DNA of 64,000 nt from Selaginella moellendorffii (GCF_000143415.4 NW_003314441.1:37042-101041); one strand, 5' to 3'. Positions 24,013 through 35,043 are shown, counted from the stretch's first letter. Program-made: numbers and translations. Notes: generated from the letters alone by a model not told the origin.

Positions 24013-24240
24013 TCAATATGCTGGCATTCCCATAGCAATGTTTTGCTTGATGCTCGTTGCGAACAGAACCGGTTCCTGGCTCACGAGTCCGGTCTGATTC
24101 CATAGCCACTTGAGCTGGATTGTCTTGACGTCCGTTCCCCCCATCTTCACCTCGCCTGCATGCGTCCATCTCGAGAGCAGCATTGGTGCCTTTTGAATGT
24201 ACCTGACTGCGACCAACGAGAGCGACTGTCTGGCCTTAGC
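24013..24240 (-). pseudogene. ABCB transporter NBD relic
   Basis: The minus strand reads [10 protein letters not shown] (a Walker A lead-in broken before GSGKST), then [19 protein letters not shown], then [21 protein letters not shown] with the Q-loop glutamine. This is a piece of an ABCB nucleotide-binding domain with its P-loop destroyed and nothing recognisable on either side. It is the third ABCB relic in the window and is separate from the pair at 8.1-9.7 kb. Confidence 0.8.
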
Positions 24241-25820
24241 CTAGCTATATAGATATGACTTATTGGCAGATACTCGATTCACATCCCGTCCAGGTAACAC
24301 GGGAAAGCTTCCCTGACAAAGTTTGCTTGCTGTTCCGTCAAGGATCATCTGCAAGCAAAAACTTCGCTGAAGGTAGGATTGGCCGCTCTAAACAGCAGCT
24401 GCGTGTATCTTAAGATTTGGATGTGGCTATGAGCTCAGGCATGCTAGCAAAATACATTGACAAACTTTGATACTTTTGGCATAGAAGAAGATAGCAGCCC
24501 TCATACTTGGGCATATTACTAGGACGTGGTTCTTGTCTGAGAAATATCTCTGACGGGCAAGAAGTTCCAAAGAACTCCCTGGCGCAGTACAGGGTGGTGG
24601 CTGGCAGCTCTACAGGTCTTTTGAAAATCAGATCTCGTTCATTCCTCATATGCGTTCGAGCTCTCGTGATCAGGAGTTTGCAAAGCGATAGGCACGAAGT
24701 AGAGTTTCCGTGCGGTCAGGCCAGGAGTTGCCAGCGTGATCATCGGCGCTGAGAGCATTGGCGAGCACAACCTGCAGGGGGGGTTCCGATTGGCAGGGAT
24801 CCTCCACTCGATCGCTGGTGATTGTGGCGACGAGTACAGGTAGGTAGTCACAAAACCAGCTCCATCACGATAAGTACGTGGATCATGCTTGTTTCCAGCT
24901 CAGATGGATAATCATGCTTTCCACCGACATTACTCGTGAAATTCTGATTAAGCCGTCTCCCGGGGATTCGCAGCCTGGAATTATATTTAATGAGGAACGC
25001 TATCATGTTCATGATTCCAATTCAAGGACACAAGGAATACGAAAGAGTGTTTATGTGTCCGGGACATCTGCGCTCGCCTGCCAAGTCTTTTGCACGGGAT
25101 TGGACACCGAGATGCATATGGCATGATGAGTGGGAGCTTGGCGCCTTCCCAGCGAGCGGTGCAAGGCGAAGTGGAAGGCAGCTTCAGCGAAGCCGCGCCC
25201 CGAATACGCACGAGGGCTGCGAGAGATGCGAAATGTGCTGGAAGCGACGTAGCGATTGTGGCTTTGGCATTTCATGCAGCATGGCTTCGTATCAAGTCTC
25301 TTTAGTGATTTGTGATCTGGGAAATTACTACTTTAACGTGCGCAACAAAGCTCAAGGATTGATCTGGGTGGATGCGCCTGGAAAAAGGTGGCTGGCCAAT
25401 GGACCTGACAACAACATTTCCGAGAGGGTTCCGTGGTAAACTTTGATCGTGGTACTTGCTGGGAGTGGAAATTATATGGTGCTCGAGGACGGGACCCATA
25501 GGAGAGAGAATATGCAGAGCGATATCAGGCAGGCGTGAAGTGAGAGAAAGCAAGAGATCTCGTGAAGCTCTCGCGAAGCCACTCGTCCCGGCGGGCGCTC
25601 TCATCTCAAACAGTGAAAGAAGAAGAAAAATTAAAAAAGGAAATTGCAACCAAACTTTTTCACTCATTTCATTCCCTGACTGTACCCATTCCTCACCTCT
25701 CCAGGGCCACCACCACCAGCCATGAAAGCTCCTCCTCGTGTCCACTTATTCTTTGCTTGTCCAATCTTTCCTCGCCTCCGCTCGAGAGCTCGAGTAAAAT
25801 GAAGCGCTCCTTCTCTAACC
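24241..25820. other. Intergenic, no gene recognised
   Basis: About 1.6 kb. An open frame of ~150 codons runs on the plus strand from 24990 to 25439, but it has no motif that I know and is probably chance. The base composition is mixed. No repeats or RNA genes seen. Confidence 0.45.
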
Positions 25821-25823
25821 TCC

Positions 25824-25830
25824 TATAAAA
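25824..25830 (+). promoter_or_regulatory. TATA box of the VQ gene
   Basis: TATAAAA lies about 180 bp before the VQ start codon and is followed by a CT-rich leader, a normal plant core-promoter layout. Confidence 0.6.
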
Positions 25831-26006
25831 TGCTTAGGACAGCTCTCGACTAGGACGACGTCAACCGACACTGGTTCAAGCTAAACACTTTGTCTGTATC
25901 CTCCCAGGCCCTCTCCTCTAGATCTCCCTCCGACTACAAGGCCCGGTGTGTGTGTGCGATTGCTTGCTTGCTCCTCCTTTGTTAACTTCCATCCGCGAGT
26001 TGCACA

Positions 26007-26441
26007 ATGTCTTATAAGAGAGCAAAGCCGAGGTCGGTTCTCAAAGTTGTTCAAATCTTCAATCCTACAATCATAAGAACGGATGCTGCCAGCTTTAGGG
26101 AGCTCGTTCAGGAGCTAACTGGCATGAATTATCAGCCGGCTATAGCTAGACGATCCGGAAAGCTGAGATCAAAGTCCTTCCGCACCACCAAGCTCATCCA
26201 ATCTAATACTGCTGCTACCACTGTTATCGATGGCAATCGTGATCAATCAGCAGCTCCAGCGTTCTCGGACGAGGCCGGGCTTGCTCCATACAGTCCAAAC
26301 TGGAGTGACAAGTCTTGTGAAGAGGAAACTAGCAGCAGCGGTGCCAACTTTGACGACATGGACATGGATATAATCTCGGCCTTGCTGGATTCTTCGCGGC
26401 CACTTCCAGATTGCACCATGCTTCCGCCCCTCATTTACTGA
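26007..26441 (+). CDS. VQ-motif protein
   Basis: VQ proteins are small plant nuclear cofactors that bind WRKY factors and are often MAPK substrates. One exon, 144 residues, complete. The motif FRELVQELTGM matches F-x-x-x-V-Q-x-L-T-G at residues ~30-39. A basic N terminus and a second basic patch (RRSGKLRSKSFR) may serve nuclear entry. The C terminus is acidic (FDDMDMDIISALLDS) and could act in transcription. A PYSPNW segment gives one Ser-Pro site, so regulation by a MAP kinase is possible (inference); a TEY MAPK happens to lie 12 kb away. Confidence 0.9.
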   Translation: MSYKRAKPRSVLKVVQIFNPTIIRTDAASFRELVQELTGMNYQPAIARRSGKLRSKSFRTTKLIQSNTAATTVIDGNRDQSAAPAFSDEAGLAPYSPNWSDKSCEEETSSSGANFDDMDMDIISALLDSSRPLPDCTMLPPLIY

Positions 26442-26520
26442 CAGTTTATGGTCGATGGGATGGTTACCGTGTGATCGTCCACGACAAATTTTGTGAGCAC
26501 TCCACTTGGAAGAACGACAT

Positions 26521-26690
26521 GTAAGAGAGAAAGAGAGAGGGAAGTGAACACTCTGTAAGAGGTGAATGTAACGAAGTTCCATTCACCCGGAGCAGGAACG
26601 AGTGATAAACAGAGAGAAAGAGAGAACGCTCTGTGCGAGCTGAATGTTAACAAAACTCTATTCATCCCGGAGCAAGGCAAATAGCGTTTG
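26521..26690. repeat. Diverged tandem duplication, ~2 copies
   Basis: Two similar units follow each other downstream of the VQ gene. Each begins with 'agagagaaagagag', continues with 'ctctgt' and ends with 'cccggagca'. The copies differ by small indels. Confidence 0.7.
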
Positions 26691-26894
26691 CAGATGTAAG
26701 CGATCTAGGGTTCGAATCGCGGTACCACTTTCCCTCCATTTTCCCAGGAGCGCGAGAGCTTTGTTAAGTCGCATGATGTCAATGGCGCCTAGCTAGGGTT
26801 CTTTCCAGCGGCCGGAGCACAGCACAGCAAAGGTGAGAGATTTCCCCCCTTTGTCTTGCTCCTCACAGCAATGGCGCAGCGATCTGGCTGTGCG

Positions 26895-29460
26895 ATGGGG
26901 ATCCAGGGCCTTCTTCCGGCGCTCAAATCCATCACGACATCGACGAATGTGAAAGAGTACTCGGGCATGAGGGTCGCTGTAGACACTTACTCGTGGCTGC
27001 ACAAGGCCGCATTTAGTTGTAGCAAGGACATTTGCGATGGTCGGGCGACAGCCAGGTGTGTGTAGCTCACCGAGGCCTCTTCTTCTTTCTTACTCTTACA
27101 ACCAGAGCTTGCTTAGCAGCTTTCTGAACTACTGCATGCACCGCGTGAATCTCTTGCGACACCATGGGATCAAACCTTTGCTGGTTTTCGATGGAGGCTC
27201 ATTGCCAATGAAAGCCGAGCAAGAAGAAAAGCGCTCCAGGTAACTTCACGTCTATCTCCGCATCGCATTTTGAAGTTTCCATTCCAGAGCCAGGGAAGAG
27301 CATCTAAAGCTCGCTCGTGAATGCGAAGCATCTGGAAATCATGCTGCAGCCTACGATCACTATCAAAAGGCAGTAGACATTACTCCCGAAGTTGCGCACC
27401 AGCTTATCCTGGTTAGTAATGCAAAATCACATGTCTGTTTTGCAAATGTTGTTTAAGGCTATCAGGTCCTTCGCAGAGAAAATGTGGAATACATTGTCTC
27501 TCCGTATGAAGCCGATGCACAGATGGCCTTTCTGGCACTGCGCGGTGTTGTTGACGCTGTAATCACTGAAGACTCGGACCTGGTTGCGTACGGTTGTCCA
27601 AAGGTTTTGAAACGCTTGGTGTTATCTTCTCTTTCATGCTAAAGATCAAACAATCTGGCAGATCCTTTTCAAAATGGACAAGAATGGTCAAGGTTTTGAG
27701 CTTCAGTATGCTGACCTGGTGAAGAACAGGGACTTGAATCTGACGAGTTTCACAAAGAGGATGATGCTGGAAATGTGCATCCTTAGTGGCTGCGACTACT
27801 TGCCATCTTTGCAAGGCATGGGAGTGAAAAGAGCTCATAATTTAATCCGCAGATTTCGAAGCTACGAGAAGGTATGGCACTCTATGTTCTTCAGACGTAG
27901 AATGACTTGGTTCCTTTCAGGTGATTAGACACTTGAAATTTTCGGGTGTAATGATACCGAAGTCTTACGAAGAAGGCTTCAGAAAGGCATTGCTTACTTT
28001 TTGTCATCACCTTGTCTATGATCCTACGCAAGATGAATTGGTGCACCTTACTGAACTTCCCGCCGACTGCAGCGAAGAGGTGGAGTTTCTCGGACCATAT
28101 CCTTTTAAAAGTCTATGCATTCTACACTCGGAACTTAACTCCGACAAACAAAGCTTTCCCGAAGTCTCGTGCAGCAGATTGTCCGAGGCGTCATACATCC
28201 GGAAACTCATGCTCCACTTCAGGTATACTAGGCTTTGTATTGTCCCGTATGCTAATCACCGTGTGCTAACAAGCTTGCTGAGCCGTCACAGTCTTTATGC
28301 GAAGATAGAAAGCCAATTGCAAAACAAAAAGAACAAAAGCGTCTCAACTTACCTGCGCAGAGGAATGTGCTGACAAACTATTTCAGTATCCACAGCAAAA
28401 GTGTTCTTGATGATAGAGCATTCATTTCCTTAGCCGATGCAGTTTCGAAGTCGGAGGCATCAACACAGCAGTTCAAGGCTCCAAGAGCTTCAGACTCTCC
28501 TGAGAAAGCGGAAATGGAAAGCGAGTCCCTTGCAGGTCCTGCGAGTTGTTTGAGCCCCAGGACACCAAATTCGAGCCCTGACCGCCATCATGTTGTTCGT
28601 TTCACTTCCAACGAGGTGCAATGTAGCTTGAAAATAGAGGTAAGGGCTGGTCCGTTATTTTGTGAAGCTTACCGGATATGCTGTTCTGTTTGCAGGAGGA
28701 TACAGAAATTCGTCATGGCAACAAGAGAATCTGCCTTGAATATGGTAGGCGTTATGTCTTACTTTACTTTGCTTGTCCTTTTCCCTGATCCTTTTCTATC
28801 CTTAGAGGAGGAATCAAGCAACGACTCAGACTGTGATATGAGCCAAGAACAGTCTGCGAAGGTGTACTCGATGCAGCAGCGAAGGTTTGTTGCACGGGGT
28901 AACTATGTTGTTTCCAGGCCATCGAACGTCAATGACGAGAACGCAATGCGGGTGAGGTGTGTCCTTGTTTCTTGCGGGTCCCTGACGTACTGATCTCCAG
29001 CAAGGAATTAAGAAGGTTAGGAAGGCGGGAACTTCCAAGCCCTGCTCGAAGGCAATGAGAGGTAAGCTGGTCTTATCGTACGTAGTAGAACTCGCAAACT
29101 AAAATGTTCCATCAGGGAAGAGGTCTCCACCTGCGGAGGCATCGCTTCCGAAGTTCAGCAGCAGTCTACTTGGTGTAAACATGGAGAAAACCGCCACACT
29201 CTCTGCAAACGTCGACCATACACAGCGATACTCAGCCATTGCTCAAGAGTCGATTGAAAAGTTTGCGCAGACGATATCCGCGTTTGCTCATGGTGCTCGA
29301 GTGAGCGGGCTGCGCCGACCACCGCTGAAGAGCAACTTGACAAACATCAACAGGTACGTAGAGAATAAATCCGAGGCAAGATAAGCACTTGTGCTGCTTG
29401 CGCAGGGAGGAAGATGGACTATTTAACAGGGGCCTGGTAGCTAATTTGTGGCAGCTATAG
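26895..29460 (+). CDS. EXO1: Exonuclease 1 (XPG/FEN1 family)
   Basis: EXO1 is a 5'-3' exonuclease and flap nuclease in mismatch repair and double-strand-break resection. Twelve exons (26895-27055, 27120-27239, 27288-27411, 27466-27603, 27662-27871, 27921-28222, 28309-28639, 28696-28744, 28806-28951, 29001-29061, 29116-29353, 29406-29460) give 644 residues. The family start [11 protein letters not shown] fixes the ATG, since Gly2 sits at the active site; an in-frame ATG also lies 24 bp earlier. Catalytic acids are seen in [38 protein letters not shown] and SGCDYLPSL, then the helix-hairpin-helix [14 protein letters not shown]. The acceptor at 28309 is weak and is chosen only because it restores the frame. 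The C-terminal part is poorly conserved, as is usual. Confidence 0.93.
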
Positions 29461-29489
29461 AAACCGAGAGTCGAACCGAGGACCACTGG

Positions 29490-29513
29490 TCCTATATATA
29501 TATATATATATTT
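29490..29513. repeat. (TA)n microsatellite
   Basis: About ten TA repeats between EXO1 and the next open frame; it could also act as a TATA-like element for that gene. Confidence 0.9.
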
Positions 29514-29548
29514 CAGAGCGACGCCTCTTTTCTAGTTTTAGGGCAGCA

Positions 29549-30160
29549 ATGTGCAAAGCAATGGGAGGGTACCTGATCAAAGGCAAGGAGAACATTGCGT
29601 CGGTGAGGCGCGCGGCATCGTCCAACGCCTCTCCTCTCGCGGACAACGGGCAGTCGAGGAGGTGCGCAACAATTCCAACAACCAGGCAAGCGCAAGCAGC
29701 TGGGGGCGGGTGTGACACGAGTGACCTGTGCGGCGATGGCGTCCTTGACATGGATTGCTCGCAGCCGAGCAGCAGCAGTAGCAGCAGCTGCCACTGGATG
29801 GACAATGGGCCTGACCTGCTGAGAAAGCGAGGGCTCCAAGGCGGCGAGGCTGGTGGCCCAAGGGCATGGAAGAGGAGGAGGGTTGCGACGCTGAACAAGA
29901 GGCGGGGCCACAGGGACGAAGAGGGTGGTGGTGGTGGGAAGCGCGCAAAGACGACGGCAACAACAAGACCACCTTGGTGGAATGCGAGCGAGCGAGACGA
30001 GGAGCGAGCCAAGAAGAGGCAAAAGGTCGTGGACAAGAAGAGGAAGCGGTGCGAGCAAGGAGGGGAGAGCAGCATTGGCGTCAAGGCCGGCTTTGGCGAT
30101 CCAAGTGCCGCCCAAGTCCAAATCCAGCAGCACCGTTTTGCTCAGGCGCTGCTTTTGTAG
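29549..30160 (+). CDS. Basic, Ser/Gly-rich hypothetical protein
   Basis: An intronless frame of 203 codons with a good start (MCKAMGGYLIKGKENIA) 90 bp after the EXO1 stop. I do not recognise it. It has a serine run, a C-terminal half very rich in Lys and Arg (AWKRRRVATLNKRR, KKRQKVVDKKRKRC) that would act as a nuclear signal, and no membrane segment. A long open frame also exists on the other strand, so the high GC content may keep frames open by chance. I prefer this strand because it has a nearby TA-rich promoter-like element and ends cleanly. Confidence 0.45.
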   Translation: MCKAMGGYLIKGKENIASVRRAASSNASPLADNGQSRRCATIPTTRQAQAAGGGCDTSDLCGDGVLDMDCSQPSSSSSSSCHWMDNGPDLLRKRGLQGGEAGGPRAWKRRRVATLNKRRGHRDEEGGGGGKRAKTTATTRPPWWNASERDEERAKKRQKVVDKKRKRCEQGGESSIGVKAGFGDPSAAQVQIQQHRFAQALLL

Positions 30161-30595
30161 AAATTCGTTATCTTGTTTTTATAAAGTGGAGTGGATGCTT
30201 TATTAAATCAAATTCAAAGGGCAGTACTGCCAGGTGGAAGTGGCAGCGCAGTTGACCGTCTGCCCGCGGGCAGCCCGCCCTTCTCCCCTTTGCTGCTCTT
30301 TCCCGCGCCTGCGTTTTGTGAAAAGAAAAAGGGTTGCTAAATAGGCGAGAGCGTGCGGGAAGGCGGGAGCCAGCCAGCCAGCGATGCCCACCCATGCCCT
30401 ACCCTAAGCTCAACCCTATACCCTCTCCCTCCCTGGCTCTGCTGGCGGACAAGAAGAGTGGAGCTCGGATCTAGCGCACGGGCCGCGCCCCGCCGCCGAA
30501 TCTCTGTGGTTTTGGGGCTCATCTCGCGCCCCGCCAATGCCTGCCACGGATCGGGGCATGGCGCCTAGAGGGTTTGTTGGATCTCGCTTCTTGGC

Positions 30596-33278
30596 ATGAG
30601 CAAGGTACGCTGCTGATGATCTAGGGTCGCAGAATGCCCCGCATTTTCACACATCGTCCGTGGCCGCGCAAACAATTTGCTCACATTGCCCTTGTCTCAG
30701 GTGCATGGCATGGATTCTCCTAAACGGGAGCAGTGTCTGCCTCCCTGCGGGGAACTCCAGGTGAGTATGACATCCTCTCTCCTCGCTCATCCAGCCGCTA
30801 GCTCTGCTGTGCAGGGGTCTCCACTGTTTAAGTTCCTGTGTAGCCTTTCTCCTATCAAGCAGGCCAAGTCCGCTCATGTCGCCCAGACGTACTCGGAACT
30901 AAGCTTCCCAGCACCTCTTCCAGTCTTCGTCTCCCCCAAAAAGAAGAGGTGAGGAGCTGCCTACGTTGGCCTTGGTACCATGTCTCTCACGTGTGCTGCT
31001 CAGAGAACGCGCTGGAGTTGCTCGCACTAGCGGCCCTACTTCTCGCGAGTCCGAAACGACTGAGGCGTCCGATTTAACTTGCTCACCTCCTGCAGAAGAA
31101 GTGCTCACCCAGCAACAGAAAAACACGTCCGATACATCAGCAGACGCTACCGAAGAAATACCCTCCAAACAAGATGCAACGCTGGCTAGTTTTCTTCCTG
31201 GCCAAGACCATACCCCCGAGGGTGCAGCGTCATTCAAGGACTTGGGTGACGAGCCGGACAGTGAGGCTGCCAATTTGGAGGTTGCAAACATGGAAAAGCT
31301 GGCAATTACTGGACACACCGATCACACAGACTCTACTGTCGAAGATGTGCGGGTAAGCCAGCGAATGCACATTCCAAAGCATCTGACCGTTTCTTTGTCC
31401 CGGCTTGCAGACGAGTAGGAACCAGCGGGGAGCCAGACGGAGATGCCTGGATTTTCAGTCCGACTCGCAAGGGTCGAATGCCGAAAATCTTAGCTGCATT
31501 GTGTCCCCTGGTGTCTCCTCGACGCCAACCTCCGGGCCAGAGTCTCTTAGTACGCTTATTAGCAGTTTGTCCGGTTCTGCATGCTCTGATTCTTGTAAGA
31601 AGCTCATGCGGGAGGCCGTCCCATCTGGTATCGGTTTGCATCTCAACAGTCTGGGACTGCTCACGGCACCACGAGGGGTTTCACTTCAGTCGCTCGTATC
31701 GTGCTCGCAAGAGATGCAAAGTGCTGAAGGATTTGCCTTGTGTGGACAAGGTCCTATGAACTTGCGGCCTGGCCTTTTGTTCTCAGTCGTGGAGAAGACA
31801 AGAATGGAGCAGGAGGTGCAAGGTACTTCTGGTTCCCAGGAAGGCTTACTTACGTCAACTACGTGCGTCCGATCTCTTACGCTTGGTATTCAAGCAATGG
31901 ACGAGGGTACTCCGTTTGGGATTGAACAGGTGGTGACACCAGGGAGGAAGCGCTTGTCAATGCAAAGCGATTCCATGGATGGTGAAATGGGCCGGACTCC
32001 TAAAAAGAGGAGGTAGTATCTCATATTCTTATGGCTTTGCAAACTTATCTTGCTTGCAGGAAGTCTCTTGGAGAAAAAGCTGGCGACGGCTGCAAGCGAT
32101 GTCACTGCAAAAAGTCGAAGTGCCTAAAACTGTGAGATTGCATTGCATGTGGCTTTGAAGGTTTCTGACGATTTGCTTAACAGATATTGCGAATGCTTTG
32201 CCGCTGGAGTCTATTGCCTTGACTCTTGCGCCTGTCGGGACTGCTTCAACAAGCCCGAGTTTGCTGACACAGTCATGGGAACCCGTCAGCAAATCGAAAC
32301 TCGTAATCCATTAGCATTTGCTCCCAAAATTGTACAGACATCTGATAACACACCGACGGAAGGGGTTGGTATCTGGTTTTCGCCCTCGCGACATGCCATG
32401 ACTAACAGCCTCTTTTGCATTGCAGCCCAATTGCCCCGATACAACAGGATCTGCTAGGCACAAGCGCGGCTGTAACTGCAAGAAGTCGCTGTGTCTGAAA
32501 AAGTACTGCGAATGCTACCAGGTACAATCAAGTCAAGTCTTTCTGCTTATACTTACCATGTGCGCTTGGTTTTCATCTGTCTAAAGGCTGGCGTTGGCTG
32601 TTCGGATGGATGCAAGTGTAATGGCTGCAAAAACATTTACGGCATCAAGAAAGGCACGTCTTTCCTGCTGGTTTCATGTTTCGATTTTGACGGTTGTCTC
32701 TGTTCCAGCTCAAGACGAAGCTGATCCATTGGAAGACCCACTCCAGATCAATAGCAACAGTTCTTTAACCAGCCTCAGCCCAATAACCCCCACGCTGATC
32801 CAGCATGCATCTGTGTAAGACGTGCTTCCTGTTTTTTCATTTTTGATGAATGACGTTGGTTACTTTGTGTAGATGCACCAGCATTGTGCCATGCGACTCG
32901 ACAAATACGCCTTCATCGACAACTCCAGCCACATCAGTGAGCAAGCTCATGGACTCCAACAGCTTGGCTTGGGACGAGACCCCCGAGTTTCTGAGAGCCC
33001 CGCGCTCGTCTCCCAGGTCGATGCTCAACGACCTGCTGTCGTCAGACGAAGCTCCCGAGTTCATGAGAGCTGAGCGCTCGTCTCCCAGGTCGGGGATCAA
33101 GGGCTCGCCAAAGCAAAAGCGAGTGGCCCCTCCCAACGCCGGCCTGCTCGCCGCTGGTGGCGCCCCGTCGTCTTCCTCGGTCCTCAAGAGCGGCAGGAAG
33201 CTCACTCTGCAATCACTCCCGTCACTTCCGCCGGTGACACCGTTTTCGTTTCCACACCAGGGATGCAAACGTAGCTGA
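30596..33278 (+). CDS. TSO1-like CXC-domain (CPP/tesmin) DNA-binding protein
   Basis: Plant CPP/TCX proteins bind DNA through two cysteine-rich CXC domains and act with DREAM/MYB3R-type complexes in cell-cycle control. Eleven exons (30596-30604, 30701-30760, 30815-30948, 31004-31352, 31411-32012, 32060-32131, 32184-32364, 32426-32521, 32587-32653, 32709-32814, 32873-33278) give 693 residues. The first CXC is [19 protein letters not shown] and the second [19 protein letters not shown], joined by the conserved [10 protein letters not shown] linker. The short N-terminal [12 protein letters not shown] is a family motif. The first coding exon is only three codons. The intron after the second CXC domain starts GC. 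The C terminus holds a 16-residue direct repeat of the type DE-x-PEF-x-RA-x-RSSPRS. Confidence 0.93.
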
Positions 33279-33362
33279 AGGAAAAGGCCGCGCTCCTTCA
33301 CTTTCGGTAAAACAAACTTGTATTTGTATGGACCAAGTGGGATGCTGCCTGTCCCAAAGTGA

Positions 33363-33386
33363 GATATATATATATATATATATATA
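33363..33386. repeat. (TA)n microsatellite
   Basis: About eleven TA dinucleotides in the 3' flank of the TSO1-like gene. Confidence 0.9.
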
Positions 33387-33522
33387 GAGTGAAATGGTCC
33401 TCGTTGACTGTCCAAGCAGAATGTCAACGGGGTGGCACGTCTTTGACGAGGGATGGGGCATGTTCGATCAGCTGGCCGCAAGAAGAGGACATGACTTTGC
33501 TCGAAGTTCGTCGCTATGGATG

Positions 33523-33530
33523 TATAAAAG
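33523..33530 (+). promoter_or_regulatory. TATA box of the CLE-like gene
   Basis: TATAAAAG lies about 60 bp upstream of the CLE-like start codon, a normal distance for a short 5' leader. Confidence 0.6.
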
Positions 33531-33588
33531 GAGCGTCCTTCTCTTTTGGGATGCGGCACTGGACACTCTATTCACATTCTTGCCTTTA

Positions 33589-33806
33589 ATGATGCCAATC
33601 ACAGCGGATTTTCGAAGGCAATGCTGCTGGTGCTTGATCCTTGTTTCTTTTGTTGCTTTGGCGATGATCCAGGTGGTGGAGGCCTCCGGAAGTAAGCCAC
33701 TCACTCACCCGTAAGCCTACCAGTTTCTAACACTGTTGTTATTGCAGAAAGGCATTGCGCTCGAAGGTGTGTGCCTTCTGGACCCGATCCATCGGGTAAC
33801 AAGTAA
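33589..33806 (+). CDS. CLE-like signalling peptide precursor
   Basis: A small two-exon gene (33589-33691, 33748-33806) with GT/AG borders encodes 53 residues. The N terminus is a good signal peptide: basic FRR, then the hydrophobic core CWCLILVSFVALAMI, with a cleavage site likely after VEA. The C terminus reads RCVPSGPDPSGNK. This fits the CLE dodecapeptide pattern R-x-V-P-S-G-P-[DN]-P-x-x-N, with both hydroxylatable prolines and the central Gly; the two basic residues before it suit processing. CLE peptides are secreted ligands of leucine-rich-repeat receptor kinases in meristem and vascular control. A TATA box at 33523 supports transcription. Position 2 is Cys and positions 10-11 are Ser-Gly, not the common Leu-His, so receptor specificity cannot be guessed. 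The second in-frame ATG is at 33592. Confidence 0.75.
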
Positions 33807-33936
33807 CCCAAAATGCAGCCACCAAAATGTTGTAAATAAATAATCGGGCAACAAGTATGCTTGTAAATAATAATACACTTGAAAAGTTTTTGGTTGACCA
33901 TGCGGACGGGCTAGGGTCTTCTTGTTAAGGGCAGCG

Positions 33937-35001
33937 ATGGTGGTGCGCTACAGCCGAGAGGAGCTCCAGGCGCTGAGGCACGACGCCTCGGAGGAACTGC
34001 CCGCGGGTGTAGATGCCGCAGGTATGCTCCATGACAATGTGGTGGTGAGGAGCAAGAGGAAGCGACGTAGGCCTTCTAGGGCTAGCAGCAGCAGCAACAA
34101 CAAGCGCAGGAGAGTGTCGGCCGATTCTGACGAAGATGGGGATTTTGGGGGGATGTTTGACGAAGAAAACACCGTCTTCCCGGGCTTCTTGGAGGGCCAC
34201 GATGGCGATTACAACATTGAAGACGACGAGGACGACTACCAAGACCTTGGGCCGATCCAGAAGGTCGCTTTCGTGGTAGAGGGAGAGCCCGACTTCGACA
34301 AGGAGGAACCAGACGATGGATGGGAGTACGTGCGTCGTGTCAAGTGGGAGGCAGCAAGGTACCCAGCCGTCAAAGTTGCTACCATCTCTCCCCAACACTC
34401 TGTGGACAAACGAACTCACTACGTCCCAGTGGTTCCGGCTATTTCGGCTTGCGATCCTCAGCTCCTGCCAACACAGGACTGGGAAGCCAAGTTCTTGCTC
34501 ACTTTCGCCAGCCTCAGGTCTAGGTTCGAAGCTCGCGAGCCAAGCTCGTCTCACAGGCCCGTGCCGCACATGAAAGACGACTGTGGATGGAAGGCTCTGT
34601 GCTTTGGCAAGGGAGGTGGTGGTGTGGAGGATGGCGTCCCCGTGGCCGAGGAGCTGGAGGAATTTGGTGCCGGGCCACTGCTTTTCTACCGGGGAGAGCT
34701 CCACACTCTGCTCGACTTGGATGAAGTGAGTCGAGCAGATCTGCTGCAAAAGCACATAAGGTGGTTTCAAGGCTTGGATCACCTCCCCCACGACAGGGCA
34801 GTGTGGCTCTTTGCCTTGACTGCAGCCGTGGGCAAGCCCATTGATGCAGAGACGAGCTTTGCCCTGAGGACGCTATTGAGAAGCTGCGCTGCAATCCGAG
34901 CTTCCAAAACGTTTAAAGACCAAGGCGAGCTCCAGATGCTCAACATGATTATCACAGTTGCTGGTAAATACTTTGGACAGGATGACAGTCATTGCTTATA
35001 A
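33937..35001 (+). CDS. Gemin2/SIP1 homologue
   Basis: Gemin2 works with SMN in loading Sm proteins on spliceosomal snRNAs. One exon, 354 residues. After a basic, Ser-rich N-terminal region with a nuclear signal (KRKRRRPSRA) and an acidic stretch (NIEDDEDDYQDLGP), the SIP1 domain starts at EPDDGWEYVRRVKWEAARYPAV and goes on with LLPTQDWEAKFLLTFASLR. The C-terminal half matches the helical fold of the family (HIRWFQGLDHLPHDRAVWLFALTAAV and ALRTLLRSCAAIRA). It is intronless here. The stop is 42 bp from the convergent GeBP gene's stop, so the two 3' UTRs must overlap. Confidence 0.9.
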   Translation: MVVRYSREELQALRHDASEELPAGVDAAGMLHDNVVVRSKRKRRRPSRASSSSNNKRRRVSADSDEDGDFGGMFDEENTVFPGFLEGHDGDYNIEDDEDDYQDLGPIQKVAFVVEGEPDFDKEEPDDGWEYVRRVKWEAARYPAVKVATISPQHSVDKRTHYVPVVPAISACDPQLLPTQDWEAKFLLTFASLRSRFEAREPSSSHRPVPHMKDDCGWKALCFGKGGGGVEDGVPVAEELEEFGAGPLLFYRGELHTLLDLDEVSRADLLQKHIRWFQGLDHLPHDRAVWLFALTAAVGKPIDAETSFALRTLLRSCAAIRASKTFKDQGELQMLNMIITVAGKYFGQDDSHCL

Positions 35002-35043
35002 GAAAAAGGAGGGAAAATTCTAGAAAAGCGCGTTCCTTCCTAC

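Noticed and set aside
24990..25439. 150-codon plus-strand frame in the intergenic region
   Set aside because: No motif, no nearby promoter signal and no splice pattern; I cannot support it as a gene.
26690..26735. B-box-like GGTTCGAATC downstream of the VQ gene
   Set aside because: The T-stem does not pair and no A-box lies at the right distance; it may be a chance match or an old SINE scrap.
29455..30133. Long minus-strand open frames opposite the basic hypothetical protein
   Set aside because: They lack a known motif and look like GC-rich shadows; the plus-strand frame has a better start and context, though neither is certain.
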